From Photobacterium chitinilyticum (lineage in GTDB: Bacteria > Pseudomonadota > Gammaproteobacteria > Enterobacterales > Vibrionaceae), in contig NZ_RJLM01000005.1 of the NCBI RefSeq assembly GCF_004104355.1, positions 1 through 64,000 of the forward strand: a stretch of DNA of 64,000 bases, given 5' to 3'. The translations under genes were made by a program, and so were the position numbers. Below, piece after piece: positions 26,961 to 35,571 of the stretch (its first letter is position 1; every line of letters begins with the position of its first letter). Below the pieces are notes generated by a model. It saw nothing but the letters and a program-made list of their open reading frames with translations. It had not been told where the DNA came from and did not search any database.

Positions 26961-28262
26961 TTAGCGAAAATTACTTGGCTGTTTAGTTGTCTGCACATAC
27001 TGTTTGACATTAAACAGCTCGGTATTTTTGACACTGTTATGGATCCAATAGATACCCACATTAGGGTAGAAGACCAAGTCTAGATATGGTTGCTGGAATA
27101 AAAGGTAGCTGTAAACGATACGTTTAGCTTTAAAATCATCCCTCATTCTTGCCTCAGTCATTAATGCGGTTGACTTATCCTCGATACAATAATCATTTGG
27201 CTGATAAGCCCAGTGAAACATATCAGGCTTTAATTGAGCTGTAGCAAGAAAGGGCGAGTGATTTTCTACAATCGATAAGGCAGCAGCACGTACTGACAGG
27301 GCATGATGGAAGTCTGTATCTTTCTCTGTAATGAACGACATGTAAGAGTAGTTTAAGCTGTCATGTTCACCCTTGGAGATGTAGCGATGAATGACTTTTG
27401 ACTGAATGCCTGAATCATCGACATAATTCATGAATACTTGAGCGGTCGGCTCTCGTGCTAACTCTGTCTGGATTATCGGGTCGTTTCGATATGATTTGGC
27501 TTCAAAGATAAGAAAGTCCGAGAATTTTTCCCAATCGTGATACTCAAGAGTATAAGAAAAATCAGTCTTTGGTAGGCAGGCTTCTTTTTCGTCAACACGA
27601 CACCAGGCTATGGAGTAGAGCCCGTTACCTTTAACAGCAAAAGCTCTCACATTTTGGATTTTAGATGGACTTGTTTGGTTGAGGTACTGTTGGTAGGTAT
27701 GATCAAGCTTCTGGGCTAGATCATTCAAGTCTTGTTGGCTAGTGGCGATGAAAGTGAGTTTGTTATTTCCCCATGTTTCAGTTTTAGTCTGATAGACCGC
27801 CTGCTCCTGGTGTTTGTAGCGGCTCAGCCATAAATAGCCGCCAATACTGGCCGCAAAAAGGAAACACAAAAAGGAAAAGAGTATAAGGGACCGGCTAACT
27901 AGTCGTTTGTATTTCCCTGGCGAGTCAGCGCCGAAGGAAGTTTGTTGTTGCTCAAATTGGGTGATTTGATAACCAACGCGAGGCAGGGTTTCAATCACTT
28001 CACCTTTGCGTCTCTCTTGAAGCTTTACCCGAAGAGCTCGTATTACCTGAAACAGTGAGGCCTCTGTAACAATACGATCCGGCCAACCTGCCTGCAGTAG
28101 TTCACTTTTTGTAACCGGGCGCTGATAATTAGTAATTAGAAAAGTCAGGATCTTTTGTTCTGAAAGGTTAAGCTTTTGTATTGAATCGGGAGATTTGATT
28201 ATGCCTTGGCTTGGAATGAAGTAAACTTCAGTTCGAAATTTAATCTGCTCATGGCTTGACAT
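26961..28262 (-). CDS. ToxR/CadC-type membrane-bound transcriptional regulator
   Basis: 433 residues. A winged-helix OmpR/PhoB DNA-binding domain lies at the N-terminus (about 1-105: LNLSEQKILTFLITNY, SELLQAGWPDRIVTEASLFQVIRALR, IETLPRVGYQI). One transmembrane helix follows (SLILFSFLCFLFAASIGGYLWL, about 127-148), then a periplasmic sensory domain of about 280 residues with no recognised fold. A few Cys (SIAWCRVDEKEACL) could form a disulfide. This is the one-component membrane architecture of ToxR, CadC and TcpH-type regulators. No ToxS-like partner is adjacent. Its position just upstream of cti suggests a link to membrane stress, which is inference. Confidence 0.82.
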   Translation of the reverse strand: MSSHEQIKFRTEVYFIPSQGIIKSPDSIQKLNLSEQKILTFLITNYQRPVTKSELLQAGWPDRIVTEASLFQVIRALRVKLQERRKGEVIETLPRVGYQITQFEQQQTSFGADSPGKYKRLVSRSLILFSFLCFLFAASIGGYLWLSRYKHQEQAVYQTKTETWGNNKLTFIATSQQDLNDLAQKLDHTYQQYLNQTSPSKIQNVRAFAVKGNGLYSIAWCRVDEKEACLPKTDFSYTLEYHDWEKFSDFLIFEAKSYRNDPIIQTELAREPTAQVFMNYVDDSGIQSKVIHRYISKGEHDSLNYSYMSFITEKDTDFHHALSVRAAALSIVENHSPFLATAQLKPDMFHWAYQPNDYCIEDKSTALMTEARMRDDFKAKRIVYSYLLFQQPYLDLVFYPNVGIYWIHNSVKNTELFNVKQYVQTTKQPSNFR

Positions 28263-28431
28263 TAATACCTCTGATTACTGAAACAAAGCGTAACTCTTCC
28301 CTTTAACTTAGATTTAATTGATAAATATGAAGGGGATTTATGATGTTACATATAAATTTACTACGAAAAGTAAGTTTACCATGAAAAATGATAAAGAGGA
28401 GGCTAACAAGGTAATTCGACTGGCAGAGGTA

Positions 28432-28453
28432 AAGGGAGGTAGAAACCTCCCTT
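28432..28453 (-). terminator. Hairpin downstream of the DUF3069-like gene
   Basis: A perfect 9-bp stem (AAGGGAGGT with its complement, AGAA loop). On the minus strand it is followed by only TTTACC, so it may be a weak terminator for the gene ending at 28468. Confidence 0.5.
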
Positions 28454-28467
28454 AGGGATCTGCAAGA

Positions 28468-28920
28468 CTATTTCTTGAAGATTTCCAGAAACTCACGCTT
28501 CATTGGTGGGTTGCGGCGTGCTTTCTTAAGTTGCTTGCACATATCCTTCACACAGTTGTGAAGAACTTTGTCCAGCATTACAGCTTTATACTCGGTGTAC
28601 TCTTCTTCAGACATATCGTCAGGTTTTTTCGATTCCTGCATTTCACCCAGGAAATCTACGCCTGAATAGCTTTGGCTAAGTGCGATTAGAGCGTGAAACT
28701 GCTCGAAGTTATCCAGTACATTCTGGGCACTTGCCGGTAGTTGATTCCATGCTTCATGAGACGTTGGCTCAGATGCTTTATAAACGTTGATTAGCATGCC
28801 CAATAGCTCTTCTGGCACTTCTTCAAACTCGATAACCTGGCGAAGTTCCGGTGAACAGTCGTCTAGAGTAAATGTCACTTCTTCAACGATTTGTTCTTCT
28901 TTATTTTCAATCTCAGACAT
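28468..28920 (-). CDS. Conserved hypothetical acidic protein, DUF3069-like
   Basis: 150 residues, acidic and helical, with a basic C-terminus (CKQLKKARRNPPMKREFLEIFKK). Segments such as EFEEVPEELLGMLINVYKASEPTSHEAWNQLP recall the DUF3069 family found in marine gammaproteobacteria; this is recollection, not a search. There is no signal peptide, membrane helix or catalytic motif. It is transcribed alone. No function is proposed. Confidence 0.55.
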   Translation of the reverse strand: MSEIENKEEQIVEEVTFTLDDCSPELRQVIEFEEVPEELLGMLINVYKASEPTSHEAWNQLPASAQNVLDNFEQFHALIALSQSYSGVDFLGEMQESKKPDDMSEEEYTEYKAVMLDKVLHNCVKDMCKQLKKARRNPPMKREFLEIFKK

Positions 28921-29193
28921 AGCTAATTCCTACAGCATGAATAGTTAAGGAGGGGAATCCTATATCCCTACGTATAAATGTCAACTTTTCTCCGCTTGAC
29001 CATCTTTTTTGGTCAGCTTGAATAATATATCTACTTATCGGTAACAGATTGCCAATTGGGTTTTAAAACTTGCTAACTAAGTCACGTTCGATCATTTGTG
29101 ATGAAATTATGCTCATATTAACGTTAGGTAAATTTCTCAGCTGTGCTATAACTTAAGACAGTACAAATGTTTCAATATCAACAGGATGCTTTC

Positions 29194-30141
29194 ATGGAAG
29201 CAATGCGTATCTTACTAGTCGACGATGTTCACCTAGAACGAATGCAGCTCGCAATGCGACTGCAGCGCTTAGGTCATATTGTAGAGGCGGTTGGTTCAGG
29301 GCATGAAGCAATTGAAAAATACCCGTTATTTGACCCAGATCTGGTGCTACTTGATATCAGCATGCCGGATATGAGTGGTACTGAAGTGGCGGAACAGATT
29401 CGAATCACACATCCTGATTGGGTTCCAATTATCTTTTTGAGTGGTCATGATGAACCTGAAATGATTGCAAAAGCAATAGATATGGGAGGGGATGATTACT
29501 TGGTTAAACCTGTCAATAAGATGGTTTTGGTGTCTAAGTTGAAAGCTATGCAGCGTATAGCGCATATGCGACATAAACTGAAGGAAGCATCGGAGCAACT
29601 TGAACTGGCGAATGAACGTCTGTCGCAACAGGTGAATGAAGATGGTTTAACCAAGCTGGCCAACCGTCGATATCTTGACCAAAAGCTGACCGAGTTTATT
29701 TCATGGCATGGACGAAATAATTTCTCGCTAACGATTATCATGGCGGATGTAGATCATTTCAAACCATTCAATGATTATTATGGCCACCTTGAAGGTGATC
29801 GTTGTTTGCAAGCGGTTGCCAGTGAACTTAAGCAGACATTCAGTCGGGCTGGTGAGTTAGCAGCACGCTATGGCGGGGAAGAGTTTGTCATATTGCTCAG
29901 TCACTGTGATAAAACAAAGGCTGTTAAAGAATGTGAAAGGCTGAAAAATTGTATTCAGAAGCTAGAAATTCCGCACTTAAAATCCACGACATCGAGTGTA
30001 GTGACTGTGAGCCAAGGTATGGTGTCTTGGATTCCTACCGGCCTTGAAACGGCTGAAAATATGTATGAAATCGTCGATAAGGTGTTATATAAAGCCAAAG
30101 AACAAGGACGAAACCGTTTTGTCGTTGCAGAATTTACCTGA
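29194..30141 (+). CDS. Response-regulator diguanylate cyclase (REC-GGDEF)
   Basis: 315 residues. The receiver domain (MRILLVDDVHLERMQ, phospho-Asp in DLVLLDISMPDMSG, Lys in DDYLVKPVNK) is joined by a coiled-coil stalk (about 120-150) to a GGDEF domain. The active motif is intact as ARYGGEEFVILLS, preceded by the metal-binding MADVDHFKPFND, so c-di-GMP synthesis is expected. The inhibitory I-site, normally RxxD, reads RAGE, so product inhibition may be weaker. The ATG at 29194 has AGGAT upstream and is preferred over the ATG at 29167. No kinase is adjacent. It could feed BcsA and BcsE in the cellulose locus, but nothing in the sequence proves this. Confidence 0.88.
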   Translation: MEAMRILLVDDVHLERMQLAMRLQRLGHIVEAVGSGHEAIEKYPLFDPDLVLLDISMPDMSGTEVAEQIRITHPDWVPIIFLSGHDEPEMIAKAIDMGGDDYLVKPVNKMVLVSKLKAMQRIAHMRHKLKEASEQLELANERLSQQVNEDGLTKLANRRYLDQKLTEFISWHGRNNFSLTIIMADVDHFKPFNDYYGHLEGDRCLQAVASELKQTFSRAGELAARYGGEEFVILLSHCDKTKAVKECERLKNCIQKLEIPHLKSTTSSVVTVSQGMVSWIPTGLETAENMYEIVDKVLYKAKEQGRNRFVVAEFT

Positions 30142-30445
30142 TTAAATACAAATACACATTATAAAATATCATGTGCTTGGCTGTACTTTTATGCTTTTTA
30201 GTGCTGAAAGGTGGTCGGGCTTGCTCTTCTTACTTACCCACCCATGCTTACACGTTGTAACCTCGTAATATTAGCTAGCTAATTGATTGATTTTCATACA
30301 CTCGGTTCGACTAACGCTTGTTGTTCAGGCTGGGCATGCTAATCTGCCTACAGGTCATTGCTGATTCCAGTCTTTGCAGTGGGCTGCTTTCGGAGAGTGG
30401 AATCAGTATTGGTATCAGAACAAGTAAGAAGGGTGAGGGAAGATC
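30142..30445 (+). promoter_or_regulatory. Intergenic region with a long hairpin in the yceH leader
   Basis: A 304-bp gap. At 30361-30406 the arms CTGATTCCA and TGGAATCAG pair perfectly, with an inner GCAG/CTGC stem, giving a two-tier hairpin ending about 40 bases before the yceH start. It has no T-run, so it is not an ordinary terminator. It may be a structured leader or an operator. Nothing else is seen in the stretch. Confidence 0.4.
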
Positions 30446-31114
30446 ATGGATATTTGCTTTTCACAGAATGAAGCGCGAGTGGTGGGTTGTTTACTAGAAA
30501 AAGAAGTCACTACCCCGGATCAATACCCATTGACATTGAATGCATTAACGACTGCATGCAACCAGAAAAGTAATCGCGAGCCGGTATTATCGCTGGATGA
30601 GGCAACGGTACTCGATACCGTTGAAGAGTTGAAATCAAAACGCTTCATTCAAGAAGTGACAGCAGGGCAGGGTAGCCGAGTAGCAAAGTATCAGCATCGG
30701 TTCTGTAATACTGAATTCAGTACTTTTCAGTTTACCAAGCAGGAGAAGGCTGCACTATGCGTGATGTTGCTCCGTGGTCCGCAAACACCGGGTGAAATAC
30801 GTACACGTACTAATCGTCTTTGTGACTTTGCTGATGTGAAAGAAGCCGAAGCAGTATTAGACGGGTTGGCTGAGCATGCAAAAGGTCCGTATGTGGTGAA
30901 ATTGCCAAAAGAGACAGGTAAGCGTGATTTTCGTTATATGCATCTGTTCAGCGGTGAGATAGATCTAGAAGCACTAGCAGAGCAAGCCGCTGCCCCTGTT
31001 GCTGGTGGTTCGTCACCAACCTCACAGCGGGTAGCCAAACTTGAAGAAGAGGTTGAAGCTATGAAACTAGAGATAGCTGAACTGAAAGATCTTCTTGAGT
31101 CTTTGACGTCTTAA
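30446..31114 (+). CDS. yceH: YceH family (DUF480) protein
   Basis: 222 residues, closely matching E. coli YceH: EARVVGCLLEKEVTTPDQYPL, NALTTACNQKSNREPV and RGPQTPGEIRTRTNRL are diagnostic. YceH has two winged-helix-like domains and a C-terminal coiled coil (VAKLEEEVEAMKLEIAELKDLLESL), seen here from about residue 192. The biochemical role is not established. A strong ribosome site (GAGGGAAG) precedes the ATG. Confidence 0.93.
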   Translation: MDICFSQNEARVVGCLLEKEVTTPDQYPLTLNALTTACNQKSNREPVLSLDEATVLDTVEELKSKRFIQEVTAGQGSRVAKYQHRFCNTEFSTFQFTKQEKAALCVMLLRGPQTPGEIRTRTNRLCDFADVKEAEAVLDGLAEHAKGPYVVKLPKETGKRDFRYMHLFSGEIDLEALAEQAAAPVAGGSSPTSQRVAKLEEEVEAMKLEIAELKDLLESLTS

Positions 31115-31146
31115 GTGTTACCCAGCAGAGTGGTTAACCAGAATAC

Positions 31147-31171
31147 GGCTCAGCATTGGCTGAGCCTTTTT
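31147..31171 (+). terminator. Rho-independent terminator of yceH
   Basis: Stem GGCTCAGC/GCTGAGCC with an ATTG loop, followed by TTTTTAT. It ends three bases before the next start codon, so the next gene needs its own promoter or readthrough. Confidence 0.85.
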
Positions 31172-31173
31172 AT

Positions 31174-31521
31174 ATGATGAAGCAAACAGATACATGTCCC
31201 CTGGCGGTTAAAGCCACCGATAGTGCTGATACTGTGGGTAATAAAACCGTGCAATGGTCGGTCTACTTGATTAGAACAGCATCGAACCATCTTTATTGTG
31301 GTGTTACGACAGATGTCGGACGCCGTTTGAATGAGCATAGCGGCAGTAAGAAAGGGGCTAAATACTTAAAAGGGAAGGGGCCATTGGTATTGGCGTGGAC
31401 AGCACAAGTCGGTGATAAAAGAAAGGCAATGCAGTTGGAATATAGGATCAAAAAGCTGTCAAAAGCCAAGAAAGAGTCAATTGTTAACCAGACACTGGAT
31501 CTGGATTCATTATTGGAATAA
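31174..31521 (+). CDS. GIY-YIG nuclease-fold protein (UPF0213/YhbQ-like)
   Basis: About 115 residues. The GIY-YIG core is clear: WSVYLIRTASNHLYCGVTTDVGRRLNEHSG, followed by the lysine-rich KGAKYLKGKGPLVLAW and the helix with the metal-binding Glu (AMQLEYRIKKLSKAKKE). UPF0213 members are small single-domain proteins proposed to act on nucleic acids. The start at 31174 (or 31177) is weakly defined; an in-frame TTG at 31156 lies inside the terminator stem and is rejected. The first 25 residues are not part of the conserved domain. Confidence 0.85.
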   Translation: MMKQTDTCPLAVKATDSADTVGNKTVQWSVYLIRTASNHLYCGVTTDVGRRLNEHSGSKKGAKYLKGKGPLVLAWTAQVGDKRKAMQLEYRIKKLSKAKKESIVNQTLDLDSLLE

Positions 31522-31618
31522 AACATCGTTTTGAAGCTGAGCGTTGGATCACGAAAATCGATGAGCACAATACCGATAATCACGTATTATTGGATCAGTT
31601 ATGTGTTTGATAGGTTAA

Positions 31619-32077
31619 TTGACTGTGTTCATTAGAGCTTGGTGTCTTGGTTTTTCGTTGATATTTACTTCAGTTACCACTGAAGCATCTGAGGTGACGA
31701 ATACTCCTAGCTCTAGGGGCCAAATAGATGTAATGAAAGATAAGTTGGTGGGTATTTATACAACATACCGACTTCGAGGTGTCGTGATTCAGGGGTGCAA
31801 CCGGCTTGATGATCGTATCAGTACGGATGTTAAAGTTGCCTTTGATGATTATGCTACGGTTGCACAAGATTATATCTTGGAAGGGAAGAGGCTGTTAAAC
31901 GAAGAACTATCAGCAGTTGAAGTGATCGAATGGAAAACGTCGCTGGCCAATGCCGGGAAGTATTATCAACAAAAATTTAACCAGCTGCCCCAGGCTGAGC
32001 TGAAGCAAGAATGTCAGCAACTGGCAAGAGAAATGGCCACGATTAACCAGCAAGTTATTGCTTTGAAAAGTCAATAG
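31619..32077 (+). CDS. Small secreted helical protein, unknown function
   Basis: About 152 residues. The N-terminus (FIRAWCLGFSLIFTSVTTEAS) is a probable signal peptide, leaving a helical periplasmic domain with two cysteines (VIQGCNRLDD and LKQECQQLA) that may form a disulfide. The start is a non-ATG codon: TTG at 31619 or GTG at 31625, both behind a weak AGG. I do not recognise the family. It lies between a GIY-YIG protein and yaeQ in the same direction, 61 bases from yaeQ. Confidence 0.55.
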   Translation: MTVFIRAWCLGFSLIFTSVTTEASEVTNTPSSRGQIDVMKDKLVGIYTTYRLRGVVIQGCNRLDDRISTDVKVAFDDYATVAQDYILEGKRLLNEELSAVEVIEWKTSLANAGKYYQQKFNQLPQAELKQECQQLAREMATINQQVIALKSQ

Positions 32078-32138
32078 AAATTGAACTCTTGTCTTATTCT
32101 TACTACACTTCACGCATCTTAAACCCAGGTATTTTGTT

Positions 32139-32681
32139 ATGGCACAGAAAGCCACCATTTATAAGGCCCAGTTCAATGTAGCTGATCTGGACCGACACGT
32201 TTATATTGATAAATCTCACACATTAGCATGTCACCCCTCAGAGACAATCCAGCGGTTAATGCTTCGTCTTGTAGCCTGGGGACTAAATGCAGATGAAGAG
32301 CTGCAATTTACCAAAGGGCTATCAGATACCGATGAACCTGATCTATGGACTAAAAGCCTCAGCGATGAAATTGAGCTATGGATCGAGCTAGGCTTACCTG
32401 AAGAGAAGCGAATTCGTAAAGCTTCCCACCGCTCTCAGCAGGTGATTATTTTTGCATACGGCGACAATGCAGCTCCTGTTTGGTGGCAACAGAGCAAGAG
32501 CAAGATCACTCAGTATGAGAATGTTTCGGTCGTGTATATCAACGATGCGACGCTCGCTGAGCTTGAAGGAATGATCGAGCGTACTATGCAGCTTCAGCTT
32601 ACTATCGAGGGCGAACAAGGCTGGCTGAGCTCAGACTCAGGTAGTTGTCATATTGTTCCAGACTGGTGGCACCGAACCTAA
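32139..32681 (+). CDS. yaeQ: YaeQ family protein
   Basis: 180 residues matching YaeQ throughout: ATIYKAQFNVADLDRHVYIDKSHTLACHPSET, RLVAWGLNADEELQFTKGLSDTDEPDLW and the C-terminal HIVPDWWH. YaeQ has a PD-(D/E)xK nuclease-like fold, and the conserved acidic residues and Lys appear to be present here. Its activity is not established; a link to RfaH-type elongation control was reported for a Salmonella homologue. It has an unremarkable single-gene context with a weak hairpin (32696-32718) downstream. Confidence 0.93.
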   Translation: MAQKATIYKAQFNVADLDRHVYIDKSHTLACHPSETIQRLMLRLVAWGLNADEELQFTKGLSDTDEPDLWTKSLSDEIELWIELGLPEEKRIRKASHRSQQVIIFAYGDNAAPVWWQQSKSKITQYENVSVVYINDATLAELEGMIERTMQLQLTIEGEQGWLSSDSGSCHIVPDWWHRT

Positions 32682-32865
32682 TTAACAGACCGAACAAACA
32701 CACCTAGCCACTGTGTTTTATTATGGGGGGACGTGTTGATTCCCCCATAGCTAGTCTCCTAAGTTATTCACTAACAATTGTCATGCTAGCTTCATTGTTG
32801 TTGTGCAATGTTAACCATGGACATCTGAACAATGAATATCAATGGTTATCGATGAGGATGGATAT

Positions 32866-33528
32866 ATGGCGTCACAGGTTCATTCACTTGCTCAAAAGGT
32901 ATGGAATTACCATTTGCTCAATGACTCGCTAGAGAAAAGTGACTGTATTTTTGTGCTATGCAGTAATGATGTGCGTGTTGCTGAGCATGCGGCAAGATTG
33001 TTTTTAGATGGTTATGCACCTTATATCATTTTCTCTGGTGGAGTAGGCGAGTTAACTAACGGGATGTTTAGCCGTTCTGAAGCCGAGTCATTTGCGCTCG
33101 TTGCGGTGGACATGGGGGTGCCGGATGACTGCATTCTTATTGAACCTCAGTCGACCAATACTGGTGAAAATGTGCTTTTTACTCGAGCGTTACTGGAAGA
33201 GAAAGGCCTTGACCCACAGCAGTTCATTTTGGTTCAGAAGCCTTTTATGGAAAGAAGAACCTATGCAACGTTTATGCAGCAATGGCCTGGTAAACAGATA
33301 ACTGTTTCATCACCACCGATAAGCTTTGACGAATACCCGAATGAACAGCTTACATACTCTGATGTTATTAATGTGATGGTGGGTGATCTACAGCGTATAA
33401 GGGATTACCCTGCTCAAGGGTACTCAATATCACAGGATATCCCTATTGATGTTTGGCAGGCATTTGAGTTCTTGGTTGAACTGGGATTTAACGAGCACCT
33501 TATCAAGACAAAACCAGCGGGGAGCTAG
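32866..33528 (+). CDS. ydcF: YdcF/DUF218 family protein
   Basis: About 220 residues. DUF218 features are present: CIFVLCSNDVRVAEHAARLF, IIFSGGVGELT, the acidic EAESFALVAVDMGVPDDCILIEPQSTNTGENVLFTRALL and ILVQKPFMERRTYATF. E. coli YdcF binds S-adenosylmethionine in structural work; a sugar or envelope-precursor role is seen in relatives such as ElyC and SanA. Unlike those, this one has no membrane helix. The ATG at 32866 has GAGGA seven bases upstream and is preferred to the ATG at 32842, which has no ribosome site. Confidence 0.82.
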   Translation: MASQVHSLAQKVWNYHLLNDSLEKSDCIFVLCSNDVRVAEHAARLFLDGYAPYIIFSGGVGELTNGMFSRSEAESFALVAVDMGVPDDCILIEPQSTNTGENVLFTRALLEEKGLDPQQFILVQKPFMERRTYATFMQQWPGKQITVSSPPISFDEYPNEQLTYSDVINVMVGDLQRIRDYPAQGYSISQDIPIDVWQAFEFLVELGFNEHLIKTKPAGS

Positions 33529-33549
33529 TCCGTCGCTGGTTTGTTTTTT
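33511..33549 (+). terminator. Terminator overlapping the end of ydcF
   Basis: Arms AAACCAGCG (33511-33519) and CGCTGGTTT (33534-33542), then GTTTTTTC. The left arm lies in the last codons of the gene and the stop codon falls in the loop. Confidence 0.78.
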
Positions 33550-33560
33550 CTACCTACCTG

Positions 33561-34229
33561 TTAACGAGTCACCATCTTTCTAATCTCAACTGCTCGTTCT
33601 TCGTCAGTTAAGTCAGATGGCAGAGGGACAAGGACACCTTTTTGACAAGCTGGTCGCTTGGCCAGCTCATCTAGCCAACGCTGTAAGTGCGAAAGTCCCT
33701 CGATATCAATACCACTCCATTCATAGATACGGACCCATGGCCAAGTTGCCATATCTGCTATGGTGTATTCTTCGCCGGCAAGATAGGCATGCTTGGCTAA
33801 CTGGTTGTCCATAACTTCAAACAGACGTCGGCCCTCATGTTGATAGCGCTCTATGGCTGATGGAATAGTTTCTGGGAAATAGCGATAAAACACATTAGCC
33901 TGGCCCATCATTGGCCCAACTCCACCCATTTGAAACATCAGCCACTGGATGACCTGTGAGCGTTTCTTTGGATCCTGTGGCAAAAACTTTCCTGTTTTTT
34001 CAGCTAGATATAATAGTATTGCACCGGATTCAAAAACGGAAAAATTGTCATTGTCTGTGTCAATAATTGCAGGAATTCGTCCGTTTGGGTTAACAGCGGT
34101 GAATTCTGGTTGTTTTTGCTCTGCGGCCATTAAGTCCAGTGCATGCACGCGGTATTCAAGTTCCATTTCTTCCAGTGCGATGGATATCTTATGGCCATTG
34201 GGCGTGGCTGCAGTGTATAGATCTATCAT
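33561..34229 (-). CDS. Glutathione S-transferase, YfcG-like
   Basis: 222 residues. The thioredoxin-like N-domain begins [21 protein letters not shown] (the Thr/Asn pair that replaces catalytic Ser/Tyr in Nu-class GSTs) and contains NPNGRIPAI (cis-Pro) and [16 protein letters not shown]. The all-helical C-domain has [12 protein letters not shown]. This matches the YfcG/YghU disulfide-bond reductase group. It is probably transcribed with the second GST upstream (11-base gap) and controlled by the divergent TetR regulator. Confidence 0.85.
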   Translation of the reverse strand: MIDLYTAATPNGHKISIALEEMELEYRVHALDLMAAEQKQPEFTAVNPNGRIPAIIDTDNDNFSVFESGAILLYLAEKTGKFLPQDPKKRSQVIQWLMFQMGGVGPMMGQANVFYRYFPETIPSAIERYQHEGRRLFEVMDNQLAKHAYLAGEEYTIADMATWPWVRIYEWSGIDIEGLSHLQRWLDELAKRPACQKGVLVPLPSDLTDEERAVEIRKMVTR

Positions 34230-34240
34230 GTTAATTCCTT

Positions 34241-34852
34241 TTAAGCTTTTATTGAGGGACGCTCGCTAACGTGTTGATACCACCGTTGTAAGTTCGGCAA
34301 GCTGTCATCGATTTGAATTTCGAGGTTTTGTATGAAGTCACACAAAATAACCGTTGTAATATCAGCGATACTGAAATTATTACCAGCTATATAGGGTGTT
34401 ACAGCAAGTTGTTTATCGAGGGTTGGAATAAATTCGATTAAACGCTGTCGTGATTCCTCTCCCCACTCAGCAATGCAGTTCTCCCGATCCTGATAAATTC
34501 CGCTGATATTACGGAATGCCTGCATTGCAACCAGCAGTCCGCGTAGTTCGACTAGACGTTGCCACATTTCAACCTGGGCTTTTTCGAGAGCATTGTTACC
34601 AAACAGAGAATACTCTGTCGGGTATGCTTCATCGAAATAGCGGCAAATTGCGACCGATTCACAGATGGTAGTACCATCATCCAGTTCGAGCACCGGGATC
34701 TGCCCGTTAAGGCTTTTTGCTTTAAAGTCTTCGCTGAGGTTTTCGCCTCCGCGGATATCAATATGTTGGCGCTCGACCTCAATTCCTTTTTCTGCCAAGA
34801 AGATACTGACTCGGCGGGCACTTGGTGCAGGACCCAGTTCATAGATTTTCAT
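34241..34852 (-). CDS. Glutathione S-transferase family protein
   Basis: 203 residues. N-domain [37 protein letters not shown] and [15 protein letters not shown]-domain [16 protein letters not shown]. The first motif carries Ser rather than Tyr at the catalytic turn (APSARR), consistent with bacterial theta/beta-like GSTs. The substrate is unknown; detoxification of an electrophile is likely given the TetR control. Its promoter region is shared with the TetR gene and holds paired operator-like boxes. Confidence 0.85.
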   Translation of the reverse strand: MKIYELGPAPSARRVSIFLAEKGIEVERQHIDIRGGENLSEDFKAKSLNGQIPVLELDDGTTICESVAICRYFDEAYPTEYSLFGNNALEKAQVEMWQRLVELRGLLVAMQAFRNISGIYQDRENCIAEWGEESRQRLIEFIPTLDKQLAVTPYIAGNNFSIADITTVILCDFIQNLEIQIDDSLPNLQRWYQHVSERPSIKA

Positions 34853-34866
34853 TGTATTCCCTTTAT

Positions 34867-34911
34867 CAGAACGATCGTTTAGTTTAAACTGTAATCAATA
34901 ACAGAACGATC
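34867..34911. promoter_or_regulatory. Probable TetR operator region, two repeated boxes
   Basis: The 10-mer CAGAACGATC occurs twice in direct orientation (34867-34876 and 34902-34911), 35 bases apart. The first copy continues into the perfect palindrome AACGATCGTT (34870-34879); the second reads AACGATCAGT. They lie between the divergent GST and TetR genes, 15 and 40 bases from the two start codons, where a repressor could block both promoters. Confidence 0.65.
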
Positions 34912-34951
34912 AGTCAAGAATGATTTGATCTTTTTCTCGTAAGGAGTCGAG

Positions 34952-35566
34952 ATGGCAAGAACAAAGAATTTTGACCGTGAAGAAAAGCTGTTGCTTGCGA
35001 TGGAGCTTTTCTGGCAACAAGGCTACGCAGATACGTCTGTCTCTGATTTGGTGAACCATCTTGGTATTAACAGGTTTAGCCTGTACAACACTTATGTTGA
35101 TAAGGAGTCGCTGTATCGTGAGGCGCTAGATTATTACCTTAAGAAAATATCGTTTCCGATGCTGTCTGAGAGCCTTCACGAATCGGCTTGTTACCCAGAT
35201 ATTGTTGCGTATCTGAAATGTTTCGCAGCACTGCAACGTGAGCAGAAGTGTGGCTGTTTTATGCAAAATGCTATTTTGGAACGGGCATATAACGATGATG
35301 AAGTGCTTGACGCTGGTAGCCAGCTCTATCAGGCGCTATCAGGTAGTTTTACAAACGCGATCGAAAATGCTCAGCGGCAAGGTGAGCTCAGGATGATTAT
35401 TGAGCCAGCAAAACTTAGCCATTTTTTGGTAATGCAGATGCAGGGTATCAGAGTGTTGGGTAAGGCACGTCAGTATGAAATGATGGATGATGCCATGTCG
35501 GTGTTACTAATGATGCTAGAGGGGCAAAAAGTGTCAGGTGCCAACGAACAGACACCTGACATTTGA
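34952..35566 (+). CDS. TetR/AcrR family transcriptional repressor
   Basis: 204 residues. N-terminal helix-turn-helix (about 10-55: LLLAMELFWQQGYADTSVSDLVNHLGINRFSLYNTYVDKESLY) is typical TetR. The ligand domain contains CFAALQREQKCGCFMQNAILERA with two nearby cysteines, a pattern seen in TetR regulators of the NemR/YdhM type that sense reactive electrophiles. That sensing role is inference. It probably represses itself and the two divergent GST genes. A hairpin in its last codons may act as terminator. Confidence 0.85.
   Translation: MARTKNFDREEKLLLAMELFWQQGYADTSVSDLVNHLGINRFSLYNTYVDKESLYREALDYYLKKISFPMLSESLHESACYPDIVAYLKCFAALQREQKCGCFMQNAILERAYNDDEVLDAGSQLYQALSGSFTNAIENAQRQGELRMIIEPAKLSHFLVMQMQGIRVLGKARQYEMMDDAMSVLLMMLEGQKVSGANEQTPDI
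35532..35566 (+). terminator. Hairpin inside the 3' end of the TetR gene
   Basis: Arms TGTCAGGTG (35532-35540) and CACCTGACA (35553-35561), then TTTGATTCT. The convergent tenA gene ends five bases further on, so the terminator had to be placed within the coding sequence. Confidence 0.55.
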
Positions 35567-35571
35567 TTCTG

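Noticed and set aside
32723-32932. Small frame before ydcF
   Set aside because: It overlaps the ydcF start in another frame and has neither a ribosome site nor protein-like composition.
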